Assembly (NCBI RefSeq): GCF_003671495.1
Contig: NZ_RCHN01000015.1
Coordinates: 248,001-312,000, forward strand
Direction of reading: 5' to 3'
Length of the DNA: 64,000 bases
Source: Ketobacter sp.
Lineage (GTDB): Bacteria > Pseudomonadota > Gammaproteobacteria > Pseudomonadales > Ketobacteraceae
This document shows, piece after piece, positions 15,323-24,034 of this stretch. The position numbers and the translations under genes were made by a program. Under the pieces are notes generated by a model. That model was not told the DNA's origin. It saw only the letters and a program-made list of their open reading frames with translations, and ran no database searches. Numbering within the stretch: the first letter of the stretch is position 1; each line of letters opens with the position of its first letter.

Positions 15323-16290
15323 TGGCCAATAAAGTGTTTGCCAACAACATGGAAGTTTCCTGCAAGGCCGGCAGCGGCAAAACCATCTGTGCCTTTCCGG
15401 ATGTGTGCTTCACCCCACCGCAAACGCCGGCCACCCCACCGGGTGTGCCCATCCCCTACCCGAATACCGGCCTGTCCTCCGACTGTAACGGAGGCACCGG
15501 CACTGTGAAGATTTCCGGTCAGGAGGCGATGCTGAAAGACAAATCCTGCTTCAAGAAAAGCTCCGGCGATGAAGCAGGCTCGGCACCGAAAAAAGGCATA
15601 ATCACCAGCAAGATCCAGGGCAAGGTCTATTTCAATAGCTGGTCGATGGATGTCAAATTTGAAGGTGAAAACGCGGTACGTCATCTGGACCTGACCACCC
15701 ACAACCATGCGTCCAAGCCGGGCCAGACGCCCCCCTTTCCGGAAGTGGAGGGCATGGCCCCACCGGTGCAGGTGGACTGTGAGAAAGTGCTGTTCGAGTA
15801 CCCGGTGAAACCCCACAGCGAACAGCAAAAAGACTGCAAGGCCCTGAAGCAGGAAACCGGCATCGAAAAGCAGTCCCATCACGTCATTCAGAATTCCCAT
15901 TTCCAGAAACCCCGCGGCACCACCATCAAGGCTATCTGCCCGGGGTATGAAGAAAACGACGCGCCCTGCATCGCCTTGCTGGATGGCACCGATGTGAGCA
16001 CCGAACATGGGCGCGTCTCGCGGATGCAAAAAGCCGATGCAAAACGCTATCGGGATCGGGGCAAAAACCCCACCTACGCTGAAGCCCGGCAGGATGCAAA
16101 AAATCAGCTCACCGAGAAGAAACCCGGACCGGGGCTGAAGGAAGAAGAAGCCGAGTGCATACTGAAAGAAGTGGACAAGTATTTTGAAGAAAAGTGCGGG
16201 GGCACCGCTGACAAACAGTTACGACCACCGGGCCAGCGTTCCGCCTGGAAGCCCGATATCAAGAAAGCGAAAAAGAAAGTCTCTATTTAA
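15322..16290 (+). CDS. PAAR-like DUF4150 protein with C-terminal HNH-type toxin domain (putative T6SS effector)
   Basis: 322 residues. Residues 1-130 form a DUF4150 (PAAR-like) spike-tip domain with the typical VPIPYPNTG and Cys-rich segments (Cys14, 23, 29, 55, 76). After a proline-rich linker, residues about 180-300 carry SHHVIQNSHF (His186, His187, Asn191, His193), APCIALLDG and then EHGRVS (His229), a spacing typical of treble-clef/HNH-fold nuclease toxins. The inferred role is a VgrG-delivered antibacterial DNase; the family of the toxin domain is my inference. The last 50 residues are Lys/Glu-rich. The start overlaps the previous stop by one base, and a candidate immunity gene follows 12 bp later. 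Confidence 0.8.
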   Translation: MANKVFANNMEVSCKAGSGKTICAFPDVCFTPPQTPATPPGVPIPYPNTGLSSDCNGGTGTVKISGQEAMLKDKSCFKKSSGDEAGSAPKKGIITSKIQGKVYFNSWSMDVKFEGENAVRHLDLTTHNHASKPGQTPPFPEVEGMAPPVQVDCEKVLFEYPVKPHSEQQKDCKALKQETGIEKQSHHVIQNSHFQKPRGTTIKAICPGYEENDAPCIALLDGTDVSTEHGRVSRMQKADAKRYRDRGKNPTYAEARQDAKNQLTEKKPGPGLKEEEAECILKEVDKYFEEKCGGTADKQLRPPGQRSAWKPDIKKAKKKVSI

Positions 16291-16302
16291 TGAGGATGAT
16301 TG

Positions 16303-17136
16303 ATGTCTGACGTTACCGTTTCGGCACTCACCAGTAAAAATGGAATCAATCTGGCGCTCGTCAACTTTGCGTCGCCCGATCATGATCCCGATGACATGTG
16401 GTCGGCGATCTATCAGGAAATCGATGAGGAATGGGACAGTATCTTTTCGATGCAGGCCTGGCTCACAAACCTCACCTTAACCGATGGCGGTGACATCATT
16501 GCCTGTGACATGGATGGCCGCCTTGTCCACATAAAAGCCGGTCAGGAAACCGTGGTACCGCTGCCCATCCGTGGCGGATTGGAAGACCTGTGGTGGAATG
16601 AGCACAGCGGCCTGATTGCCATCAGCTCGAAAGGGGAACGCGTCCACATCCAGGGGGAACAGGTCACCGTGTATGCCGATCCCAAGGAACGGGCGCTGTA
16701 CAAGATCCTGGGCATCACGGAACATGAAGTCTATGCCGTGGGGGCGGAAGGTGTGCTCTGGTTCTACGACGGCAGCGCCTGGCAGGAGCTTGATAGCGGC
16801 ACCAATGTGACTCTGATGGCGCTCTGGAAGGGGCCAACCGGATTGTACGTGGGCGGCGTCGAGGGTGTGCTGTTTCTGCTGACCCCGCACACCAACACTC
16901 CTATCAGCATTGATGACCCCATCGACATTTCCTCGCTTTGGGAATTCGACGGCGACCTCTATGCGGCCGCCGGTATCAATGGTGTCTGGAAGCTGGATGG
17001 GGACGCCCTGGTGCAGGAAAAGCAGGTTCAGGTGCAAAGGTTATGCGCCGCGCCGGACAAGCTGATTGCCAGCGGCAGCAACGGCATCATTGAATTTGAT
17101 GGGTCGGGTTGGAGCCTGAGTGAGATCGAAGGTTAA
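16303..17136 (+). CDS. Beta-propeller-like protein, candidate immunity protein
   Basis: 277-residue acidic cytoplasmic protein built of repeated units of about 40 residues with a recurring G-V/I-x-x-x-x-DG-x-x-W pattern (GVLWFYDGSAW, GVWKLDGD, GIIEFDGSGW), suggesting a small beta-propeller. I do not recognise a named family. Its position directly after the toxin-bearing DUF4150 gene makes it the best immunity candidate. ATG 16303 is chosen over an upstream TTG because GAGG lies at proper spacing. The stop overlaps the next ATG by one base (TAATG). Confidence 0.65.
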   Translation: MSDVTVSALTSKNGINLALVNFASPDHDPDDMWSAIYQEIDEEWDSIFSMQAWLTNLTLTDGGDIIACDMDGRLVHIKAGQETVVPLPIRGGLEDLWWNEHSGLIAISSKGERVHIQGEQVTVYADPKERALYKILGITEHEVYAVGAEGVLWFYDGSAWQELDSGTNVTLMALWKGPTGLYVGGVEGVLFLLTPHTNTPISIDDPIDISSLWEFDGDLYAAAGINGVWKLDGDALVQEKQVQVQRLCAAPDKLIASGSNGIIEFDGSGWSLSEIEG

Positions 17137-18398
17137 TGTCAACAGGCGCCATTCCCCAGATTCTCGAACGGCACCTGGATGATCTGAGTGGCCTCATCAA
17201 TCAACGCCTGGGCCTGGTGCACCAGGCCAACGGCAACCTCACCTTGTTGGGCCGCATGGATGAGCGCATCGCAGCGCATCTGGATGCCTTGCGCATCAAT
17301 GCGTCATCCTGCTGGCCCATGTGCAAGGCCTTGCTGGAATCTCCCGACCCGGGGGAGATGTGTGTGGCAACCCTGCTGGCGATTGAACTGGATCGCGCCC
17401 AATACGTCAGCCATGTGCTGGCTCTGGCAGAAAGCCTGCCGGAAACCCAAGCGGGTGCCTTGGCGGCATTCGACTGGCTGCCGGAGCCTCTGGGCACACA
17501 AAGCTACCTACGCTTGCTGGCATCCGATCAGCCGTTCTGGCGGTTGACCGGTCTTGCTGCGAGCGCCCAGCAGCGCGCGACGCCCATCCCCTTTTTAACC
17601 GAGTCAATGAGGGACAACGATCCCGGGCTGCAGGCCCGCCTGCTGCAGGCGGTGGGGGAGCAGGGCCTGACCGGGCACCTGCCCTGGTGCACAGCGCAGT
17701 TGTCCAACCCGGAACCGGACATACGCTTCTGGGCCAGTTGGAGCGCCACCCTGTTGGGTTCGCAACACGGCCTCAAACCCCTGGGGGAATTCGCCATCAA
17801 ACCGGGCCCATTCCAGCAGCAGGCCCTGAGCCTGTTGCTGAAGGCCGTGCCTTTGGCCGCCGCCCACAAGCTGATCCAGTCCCTCTCCCAAACTCCGGAG
17901 AACCAGAGAGCGGTGATCAAAGCCGTTGCCATGGCCGGTGATCCGTTCTATGTGCCCTGGCTGATGGAGCGCATGGGGGAACCTGAATTCACTCGCCTGG
18001 CGGGTGAATCCTTTAGCTTCATTACGGGTGTGGACCTGGCCTATCAGGATCTGGAACGCAAACCACCGGAAGATTTTGAAAGTGGACCCAACGACGACCC
18101 GGACGATCCCAATGTGGATCTGGATGAAGACGACGACCTGCCCTGGCCGGATGTGGAGAAGGTCGCTCGCTGGTGGTGGCAGCACAGTAAAGCGTTTGCC
18201 GAAGGCACCCGCTATTTTATGGGCAAGCCGGTGACCGTCGAACATTGCCTGGCGGTGCTGAAGAGTGGTTTTCAACGCCAGCGGGTGGGCGCGGCCCAGT
18301 ACCTGTGCCTGATTAGCCCCGGCACCCCTCTTTTCCCCACGGCGGCCCCCACCTGGCGCCAACACGCCCTGTTGCAGACCTGGCCCGGCCATTCATAA
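17136..18398 (+). CDS. TIGR02270 family protein (T6SS-associated, HEAT-like)
   Basis: 420-residue helical protein that begins with PQILERHLDDLSGL and contains DERIAAHLDALR, both characteristic of the TIGR02270 family found in type VI effector loci. HEAT-like helical repeats run across about 50-300, and an Asp/Glu/Pro-rich acidic stretch lies at about 310-335 before VEHCLAVLKSGFQRQR. The function is unknown. It is the last gene of the plus-strand operon, translationally coupled to the preceding gene, and ends 19 bp from the convergent vgrG stop. Confidence 0.78.
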   Translation: MSTGAIPQILERHLDDLSGLINQRLGLVHQANGNLTLLGRMDERIAAHLDALRINASSCWPMCKALLESPDPGEMCVATLLAIELDRAQYVSHVLALAESLPETQAGALAAFDWLPEPLGTQSYLRLLASDQPFWRLTGLAASAQQRATPIPFLTESMRDNDPGLQARLLQAVGEQGLTGHLPWCTAQLSNPEPDIRFWASWSATLLGSQHGLKPLGEFAIKPGPFQQQALSLLLKAVPLAAAHKLIQSLSQTPENQRAVIKAVAMAGDPFYVPWLMERMGEPEFTRLAGESFSFITGVDLAYQDLERKPPEDFESGPNDDPDDPNVDLDEDDDLPWPDVEKVARWWWQHSKAFAEGTRYFMGKPVTVEHCLAVLKSGFQRQRVGAAQYLCLISPGTPLFPTAAPTWRQHALLQTWPGHS

Positions 18399-18417
18399 AG
18401 ACGCAGTCGGTGACCAC

Positions 18418-20526
18418 TCAGTTGGTCAGTACCTTTTTGCCCTTGATGATCACATCCTTGCTGGCTTTCACATTGATCTTGCCGCTGCCTTTGAAATCGA
18501 TGTCTTTGCCACTGACCGTGATGGTACCGTCCTTTTTCATGGTGATGGAGGCCTTGCCCACGGTGATCACCAACTCATCCTCCGCGGAAATCTGTATTTT
18601 CTTGGCCGTGTGCGTACTGGTGTTGCCCACGTTCAGGGAGCGGTCCTTGCCCACATCTTCGGACATGCTCTGCCCCACCACCAGGAAGCGGCTGGCCCCC
18701 ACCTCTTCCGCCTTCACCGCCGCTACGGTTTCGTTCATGGCCGCTCCCACGGTCACCTGATACAGACCTCCGATGGTGAGCTCCTTGGCGGCACCCACGG
18801 TTTCGGCAAAATTAACGGCAATGGTTTCGGTCTTGTTGCTGGCGATGGTATTGCTTTGATTGGCGCCCACGGTTAGGGTCTGGTTGGTACCCACCGTCAA
18901 AGACTGGTTGGCGCCCACGGTTTTGGTTTCATCCGCCCCCACGTCTACCGAGCGCATATTGCTGACCGCCAGAGACTGGTCGTTATGCACTGCTCCGGTT
19001 TCATTATTGGCCACCACAAAGTTGTAATCCTTGCCGGCCTTCATATAGACCTCTTCTGCTCCGTTCTTGTCATCAAAGCGGAATTCATTGGCGTTGCCGC
19101 TTTGGGTCAGCCAGCCGGATTGGGTGGCGGTGTACTTCGGCCCTTGGTTATCTTTGTTGTACATGGCGCCCACCACAATCGGGCGGTCCGGATCGCCGTT
19201 GATAAAATCCACCAGTACCTCCTGCCCTTCACGCGGCACAAAACTGGCCCCCCAACCACTGCCGGCGTAACCCTGTAACACCCTCAGCTTGCAGCTGTTG
19301 TGCTCGCTGTCCCAGGGAAACTGCACCCGGATCATGCGTTGCGGGTCCGCGTCCCCCTGGGAGGCGGAAGCGCTCATGGACATCACCTTGGCCATCTGGG
19401 GCCCCGGCATGTGGCGCTTGACCTGCTCCCGGGGTGGCCGTACCGGCACTTTGGCGGCCACACACTGGAACCGGTTCTGATACCGTTCCAAACCGCCGGT
19501 GCTGTTGCTGGCCTGATGGCTGACCCGGGTCAACAGGTACTTGTCACACTCCGACGCCAGGGCGTGATCCAGTTCGAACCGGGCGCCGGCACGAAAACCG
19601 GTGCAGTTGGACGTCGCCTCGGCCACATTGTGTGTGGACTCCATGGCTTCCATCCAGTGGGCGGTGAGCAGTTTGTTGTAGTCCGGCTCAAAGTCATGGC
19701 AACTGTTGCTGCCATCCTTGAAGTTGTAGCCGCCATAGCGCTGCAGGCTGTTGACCGCCGGCACCTGGGAGAATTTGGAGGTGGTGGGAATGTTCTGTTT
19801 GTAGAAATTCTTCGGCGTGTCCTGGTTGTAGTCGAGCTGCTCACAGGCCTGGGGATGATAACGCAGGGTGCGACGCCACTCGAAAATCGCCACCCCTTCG
19901 CTGCCACCGGTGCGGGCCCGGTTCTCGATCACCACCGTGCCTTCCGGGGTATCGGCAAAACCACCGGGGGCATCTGCCAGCACCAGGGTATGCTCCGTCT
20001 CACTGTGGGTAAAATAATAATTGATGCCGTCTTCCGCCAGCAGCCGTTGTACAAACGCCAGGTCGCTTTCGTTGAACTGTACACAATATTCCCGCACCAG
20101 ATAGCGTTTGCTCACCTTCAGTTCCAGGGGGCAAAACGCACCGTAGGACTTGATCACTTCCTTCACAATCTCGACGGCGGTCTTGTTCTCAAAAATCCGG
20201 TTGCACCCGGCCTGAGACAAAAACCACAAGCCCGGCACCAGGGACAATTCATAACCCCGAGTGCCGTTGTCCGATACATCCTGCAGCGTCAACTGGTTGA
20301 CCCGTCCGTGCAGGTAGTGGGGGTCCGAACGGCCCTGGGGATGAATGGCAACCGCCACCTTCTGGCCAATCACATCCTCGCTGGAAAAGGATTCCCGGAT
20401 GGATTGAAAACCCAGCTGTAACTGGAAGGGCTGTGACAACGATTCGGACCCGTTCAAATAGGTCACCACACAGGAATCGTCGATAAAACTGGCCTTTACC
20501 CTTAACAAGCGCGCGTTCTGTGACAT
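18418..20526 (-). CDS. vgrG: Type VI secretion tip protein VgrG (TssI)
   Basis: 702-residue VgrG. Residues 1-370 form the gp27-like base (HGRVNQLTLQDVSDNGTRGY, then VQRLLAEDGINYYF). Residues about 390-470 are the gp5 OB-fold (MIRVQFPWDSEHNSCKLRV, GWGASFVPREGQEVLVDFI, NGDPDRPIVVGAMYN). Residues 530-700 form the triple-helix needle of short VGAN-type repeats. No extra C-terminal effector domain follows the spike, so it probably carries separate cargo such as the DUF4150 effector. It is convergent with the effector operon rather than heading it. No core T6SS genes are in the window, so this is an orphan vgrG island. Confidence 0.95.
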   Translation of the reverse strand: MSQNARLLRVKASFIDDSCVVTYLNGSESLSQPFQLQLGFQSIRESFSSEDVIGQKVAVAIHPQGRSDPHYLHGRVNQLTLQDVSDNGTRGYELSLVPGLWFLSQAGCNRIFENKTAVEIVKEVIKSYGAFCPLELKVSKRYLVREYCVQFNESDLAFVQRLLAEDGINYYFTHSETEHTLVLADAPGGFADTPEGTVVIENRARTGGSEGVAIFEWRRTLRYHPQACEQLDYNQDTPKNFYKQNIPTTSKFSQVPAVNSLQRYGGYNFKDGSNSCHDFEPDYNKLLTAHWMEAMESTHNVAEATSNCTGFRAGARFELDHALASECDKYLLTRVSHQASNSTGGLERYQNRFQCVAAKVPVRPPREQVKRHMPGPQMAKVMSMSASASQGDADPQRMIRVQFPWDSEHNSCKLRVLQGYAGSGWGASFVPREGQEVLVDFINGDPDRPIVVGAMYNKDNQGPKYTATQSGWLTQSGNANEFRFDDKNGAEEVYMKAGKDYNFVVANNETGAVHNDQSLAVSNMRSVDVGADETKTVGANQSLTVGTNQTLTVGANQSNTIASNKTETIAVNFAETVGAAKELTIGGLYQVTVGAAMNETVAAVKAEEVGASRFLVVGQSMSEDVGKDRSLNVGNTSTHTAKKIQISAEDELVITVGKASITMKKDGTITVSGKDIDFKGSGKINVKASKDVIIKGKKVLTN

Positions 20527-20626
20527 GGCCTGAACCCCGTTGGATACGCAAAGCGGACGATGATCTGGATATTTTACCGCCAGAGCACAAGGGGAAATAG
20601 GGAGAAATGCCGCCCTCGGTGTGCGA

Positions 20627-21628
20627 TTAGGCTTCTAATGACGCTATCCGGGAGGCAGCTGCCTTCTCCCGGGCGCGCCGGATCAGGGTCAACTCCGCCA
20701 GAATTGCCACTGCGATTTCGGGTGCCGTCTTGCTGCCAATGGCCAAGCCCACCGGGGCATGCAGGCGGGCGATGTGGTCCTCAGACAATTGCAGCTGCCT
20801 GAGCCGCTCTATCCGATTTTCGGTGGTGCGGGCAGACCCCAGCGCCCCGACGTAGAAATTGCCCAGGGTCAGGGCTTCCATCAATGCCATATCATCAATC
20901 CTCGGATCATGGGTAAGGGTGATGACGATGCTGAAAGGATCACTGGCACGGCTCCGCACCACATCATCCGGCATGCCGAGTATGCATTCACAGCCTGAAG
21001 AGGGTTCAAGAATATGAAGACGGAAATCGTCCAGCTTATCCGCACGGGGATCGGTCACCAGGACCCGGTAATCCATCATCCCCGCCATCGCGGCAAGACA
21101 CCCCGCAATCTGACCGGCCCCCACCAATAGCAGGGTGTAACCGGGTCCGTACACCTGCACAAAATGGCGTTCATCCAGCTGGACAGGCCTTATGCTTTCC
21201 GCCGCCTTCAGCTGGACGTTGCCAGTGGCCAGGTCCAGTTTACGTTCGATACAGCGGCGCTGACTGAGCGCCTGGTTGATTTGCACCAGATCCGGCAGCG
21301 CGCTATCCGGGATCTGCTCCACCAGTACGCTGAGGTAGCCACCGCAGGGTAAACCCAGGCGGGCGTTTTCCTCAGCACTCAGGCCATACGTCTCCAGCCG
21401 CGGGTATCGGCTGAAGTCACCGGACTGCAACTTGTTGAGCAGGTCATCCTCCACGCAACCACCGGACAGGGAACCCACTACCTGCCCCAACTGGTTGCAG
21501 GCCATTAAAGATCCGGCGGGCCGCGGCGACGAGCCGTGGGTGGCAACAATGGTGCACAACCAGGCGGGAATCCTGCGCTCCACCCAGTCCTGCAACGTGG
21601 CCAAGACCTGATGATCAAGACTGTGCAT
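20627..21628 (-). CDS. xdhC: XdhC/CoxI family molybdenum-hydroxylase maturation factor
   Basis: 333-residue protein. The N-terminal XdhC/CoxI domain has ATHGSSPRPAGSLMA and GSLSGGCVEDDL; the C-terminal Rossmann domain has LVGAGQIAGCLAAMAG and ITLTHDPRIDDMAL. The family binds molybdenum cofactor, supports its sulfuration and inserts it into xanthine-dehydrogenase-type enzymes. The obvious client in this window is the two-subunit molybdenum hydroxylase at 34.7-37.3 kb. ATG 21628 has AGAGG just upstream, so the slightly longer GTG start is less likely. It lies 38 bp downstream of the FAAL gene on the same strand. Confidence 0.9.
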   Translation of the reverse strand: MHSLDHQVLATLQDWVERRIPAWLCTIVATHGSSPRPAGSLMACNQLGQVVGSLSGGCVEDDLLNKLQSGDFSRYPRLETYGLSAEENARLGLPCGGYLSVLVEQIPDSALPDLVQINQALSQRRCIERKLDLATGNVQLKAAESIRPVQLDERHFVQVYGPGYTLLLVGAGQIAGCLAAMAGMMDYRVLVTDPRADKLDDFRLHILEPSSGCECILGMPDDVVRSRASDPFSIVITLTHDPRIDDMALMEALTLGNFYVGALGSARTTENRIERLRQLQLSEDHIARLHAPVGLAIGSKTAPEIAVAILAELTLIRRAREKAAASRIASLEA

Positions 21629-21666
21629 AGACACCTCTGAACCAACTGCAGCGCGACCCGGTTGCG

Positions 21667-23817
21667 CTATTCAACACCCAGATCGAAGGTTTCTTCACAC
21701 TCCTGCCGCAGCAGTTCATGCTGGCGCCGTTCCTCTGCCAAATGCTCGATCAACACCCTGACGGTGGGATAACGCAACATCTCGATTACCGGAATGGGAC
21801 GACCAATCCGGTCCTGAAGACGCTCCACCAACTCCACCGCCTCCACCGAATCCATCCCCATATCAGCGAAGGTGGCGTCCAGCGACACATGGTGAAGTTC
21901 CACGTCCAGCTTCTCCGCTACCCACAATTGCACATCCAGGCAGAGCGCCTCCTGCCAATCCAGATGCATCAGCACTTCAGTGCCGGCATGACGCTCCGGC
22001 TCTACCTTGCGCGGCTCGCGATGGCTGCCTGAACGCCAGACGTGCAGTGACTTCAATGTACCATCCTGGTAGCGCTGGCGGGCCTCCACCCGTTGCAGTT
22101 TGCCACTGGAGGTGCGCGGCAGCGCATTCAATGGCAACAACACCACCACCGTGGGCAGCACACCATGGCGGGCGGCCACAGCACGGGCGGCCATGGCGGC
22201 CGTCACGGCAAGATCGTTATTGCAGTTCCCATTGCGTTGCAGCTCCTGCAGAATCACCAGTTGCTCGCGCCCACTGCCCGGCAGGCCGAAAGCGGCACCA
22301 CCGCGGCGTCGGAAATCCTCATGGCTTGCCTGCACAGTCTGTTCAATATCCTGTGGATACAGGTTGCGGCCGGCCACAATGATGAGTTCTTTGATGCGAC
22401 CGGTGACATACAGTTGATCCTGCCAGCGAAAGCCCAGATCCCCGGTGCGCAAAAAAGCCTGTGACGGGTGCGCCTGTGATGAATGCTCCTGTGATGAATG
22501 CTCACGCGCGATACGGGCCTGGAAAGTACTTTCCGACAAAGCCGGTTTACCCCAGTAGCCTTGCGCCACGGAAGGGCCATGCACCCAGATTTCCCCCACT
22601 TCACCCTCGGCGCAGGGCAGCCGGGTATCCGGCTGTACAATACGCACCGCGGTACCTTCTGCAATCCGGCCGCTGCTCACCAGATCCTGATGGGGATCCA
22701 CGCTCTTTGAGCCAGGGGCCACAAATCGTCCCTGCTGCAATGCAAACTGGTCCGCCGCCAGTGTGCGGGCGCCGCGCCCACCCTGGGCACCGCTCACAAA
22801 CAGGCTGGCTTCCGCCAGGCCATAGCAGGGGAAGAACGCATTGCGATTAAACCCACAGCCGGCGAAGCGGGCAGAAAATCGCTGGAGAACGTCGGCCTGA
22901 ATAGGTTCAGCACCGTTGTACGCCACCTTCCAACAGGACAAATCCAGATGTTTGAGTTGCGCATCCGTGACTTTCTGCAAGCAGTAATCGTAGGCAAAGT
23001 TCGGTCCGCCACTGATATGAGCACGCTGTACGGAGAGGGCTTTAAGCCAGACATCGGGCCGTCGCAAAAACGTCATCGGCGCCATTAGGGTGACCTGGGC
23101 GCCAGCAAAAATCGGCGTCAGGATACCGCCGATCAAACCCATATCGTGAAACGGTGGTAACCAGCAAACGGAACGCAATTCCTCCAACCAATCCACCATC
23201 GGATGATCACGCAGAAAACCCTGCAGAATCTGGGCGAAGTTCGCTAACAAATTGGCGTGAGACACCACCACGCCTTTTGGTCGCCCGGTGGACCCGGACG
23301 TATATTGCAGAAAGGCAACATCGTCAGGCTGCGCCTGAAAAGGCACAAACGCCTCCGGCGTGTCTGTCCACAGCAGGTGATCCACACAAATACGGGGCAC
23401 ATCCCAGGTCACGCCCAATCCACTTTGCCACCCGGTGACCTGAGGCAGCAAACCACTGTTGGACAAAATGGCCCCCGCCTGGCAATCCAGTGCAATTTTT
23501 CCCAGTCGCTGCAGATCCTTGGTACCGGTGGGCGGATACGCAGGCACGGGAATGGCGCCGGCATACAGGCAACCGAAAAAGGCCCGGATGTAATCCAACC
23601 CGGGCAAAAACAACAACAACACAGTCCGCCCAGCCAGGCCCTGCTCCCGCAAGGATGCGCCGATCTGGCAGGCGGCCTGATTCAACTCCCGAAAGGTCAA
23701 CTGTTCCGCCAGTTCGCCGTCACTGTTCAGGAAGTTGGCGTAGACAGCCCGCCCGCTGCTGTGTGCACGCTGGGTCAACATGTCAACCAGGTTGCGGTAG
23801 GAAGGCATCAGGATCAT
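21667..23817 (-). CDS. Fatty acyl-AMP ligase fused to an acyl carrier protein domain
   Basis: 716 residues. The adenylation domain (about 1-580) has the P-loop YTSGSTGRPKGV, the downstream LPPFHDMGLIGGILTP region typical of FAALs, and YVTGRIKELIIVAGRNLYPQDIE. A C-terminal ACP (about 625-700) has GMDSVEAVEL, with Ser657 as the phosphopantetheine site. FAAL-ACP proteins activate fatty acids as adenylates and load them on the carrier for polyketide/lipopeptide or modified-lipid synthesis. The ATG has GGAGAG 8 nt upstream. Three tandem pentapeptides (EHSSQ, EHSSQ, AHPSQ) interrupt the region between the two subdomains. It is divergent from an arylsulfotransferase gene; a KAS III lies 3 kb away. 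Confidence 0.9.
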   Translation of the reverse strand: MILMPSYRNLVDMLTQRAHSSGRAVYANFLNSDGELAEQLTFRELNQAACQIGASLREQGLAGRTVLLLFLPGLDYIRAFFGCLYAGAIPVPAYPPTGTKDLQRLGKIALDCQAGAILSNSGLLPQVTGWQSGLGVTWDVPRICVDHLLWTDTPEAFVPFQAQPDDVAFLQYTSGSTGRPKGVVVSHANLLANFAQILQGFLRDHPMVDWLEELRSVCWLPPFHDMGLIGGILTPIFAGAQVTLMAPMTFLRRPDVWLKALSVQRAHISGGPNFAYDYCLQKVTDAQLKHLDLSCWKVAYNGAEPIQADVLQRFSARFAGCGFNRNAFFPCYGLAEASLFVSGAQGGRGARTLAADQFALQQGRFVAPGSKSVDPHQDLVSSGRIAEGTAVRIVQPDTRLPCAEGEVGEIWVHGPSVAQGYWGKPALSESTFQARIAREHSSQEHSSQAHPSQAFLRTGDLGFRWQDQLYVTGRIKELIIVAGRNLYPQDIEQTVQASHEDFRRRGGAAFGLPGSGREQLVILQELQRNGNCNNDLAVTAAMAARAVAARHGVLPTVVVLLPLNALPRTSSGKLQRVEARQRYQDGTLKSLHVWRSGSHREPRKVEPERHAGTEVLMHLDWQEALCLDVQLWVAEKLDVELHHVSLDATFADMGMDSVEAVELVERLQDRIGRPIPVIEMLRYPTVRVLIEHLAEERRQHELLRQECEETFDLGVE
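22459..22503. repeat. In-frame 15-bp minisatellite in the FAAL gene
   Basis: Three tandem 15-bp units start at 22459, 22474 and 22489; the last two read CTGTGATGAATGCTC and the first is diverged. They encode a Ser/His/Gln pentapeptide repeat in a loop, so copy number could change without a frameshift. Confidence 0.75.
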
Positions 23818-24034
23818 CGAAGAATCTCTCCAAGAGAATGGTGTAAAGATTTAACCAATTCCGAAACAGAGCCAACAAGCGGCTAATCAGGCAATTTCTG
23901 TCCGGTTTCGGCAACGTCTGCCCCTGCCGGTTTAGGCCGTGCTTTTGCCTGAATACAACCTTGTTCCGCTGCCAGGGCCATGGCGCAATGCTATGTTGAG
24001 AGCCAAAAACAAAAATGAAACGTGAGGAATCGGA

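Noticed and set aside
19300..20421. 373-codon plus-strand open frame inside vgrG
   Set aside because: Antisense of an unambiguous VgrG; no ribosome site and no recognisable domain.
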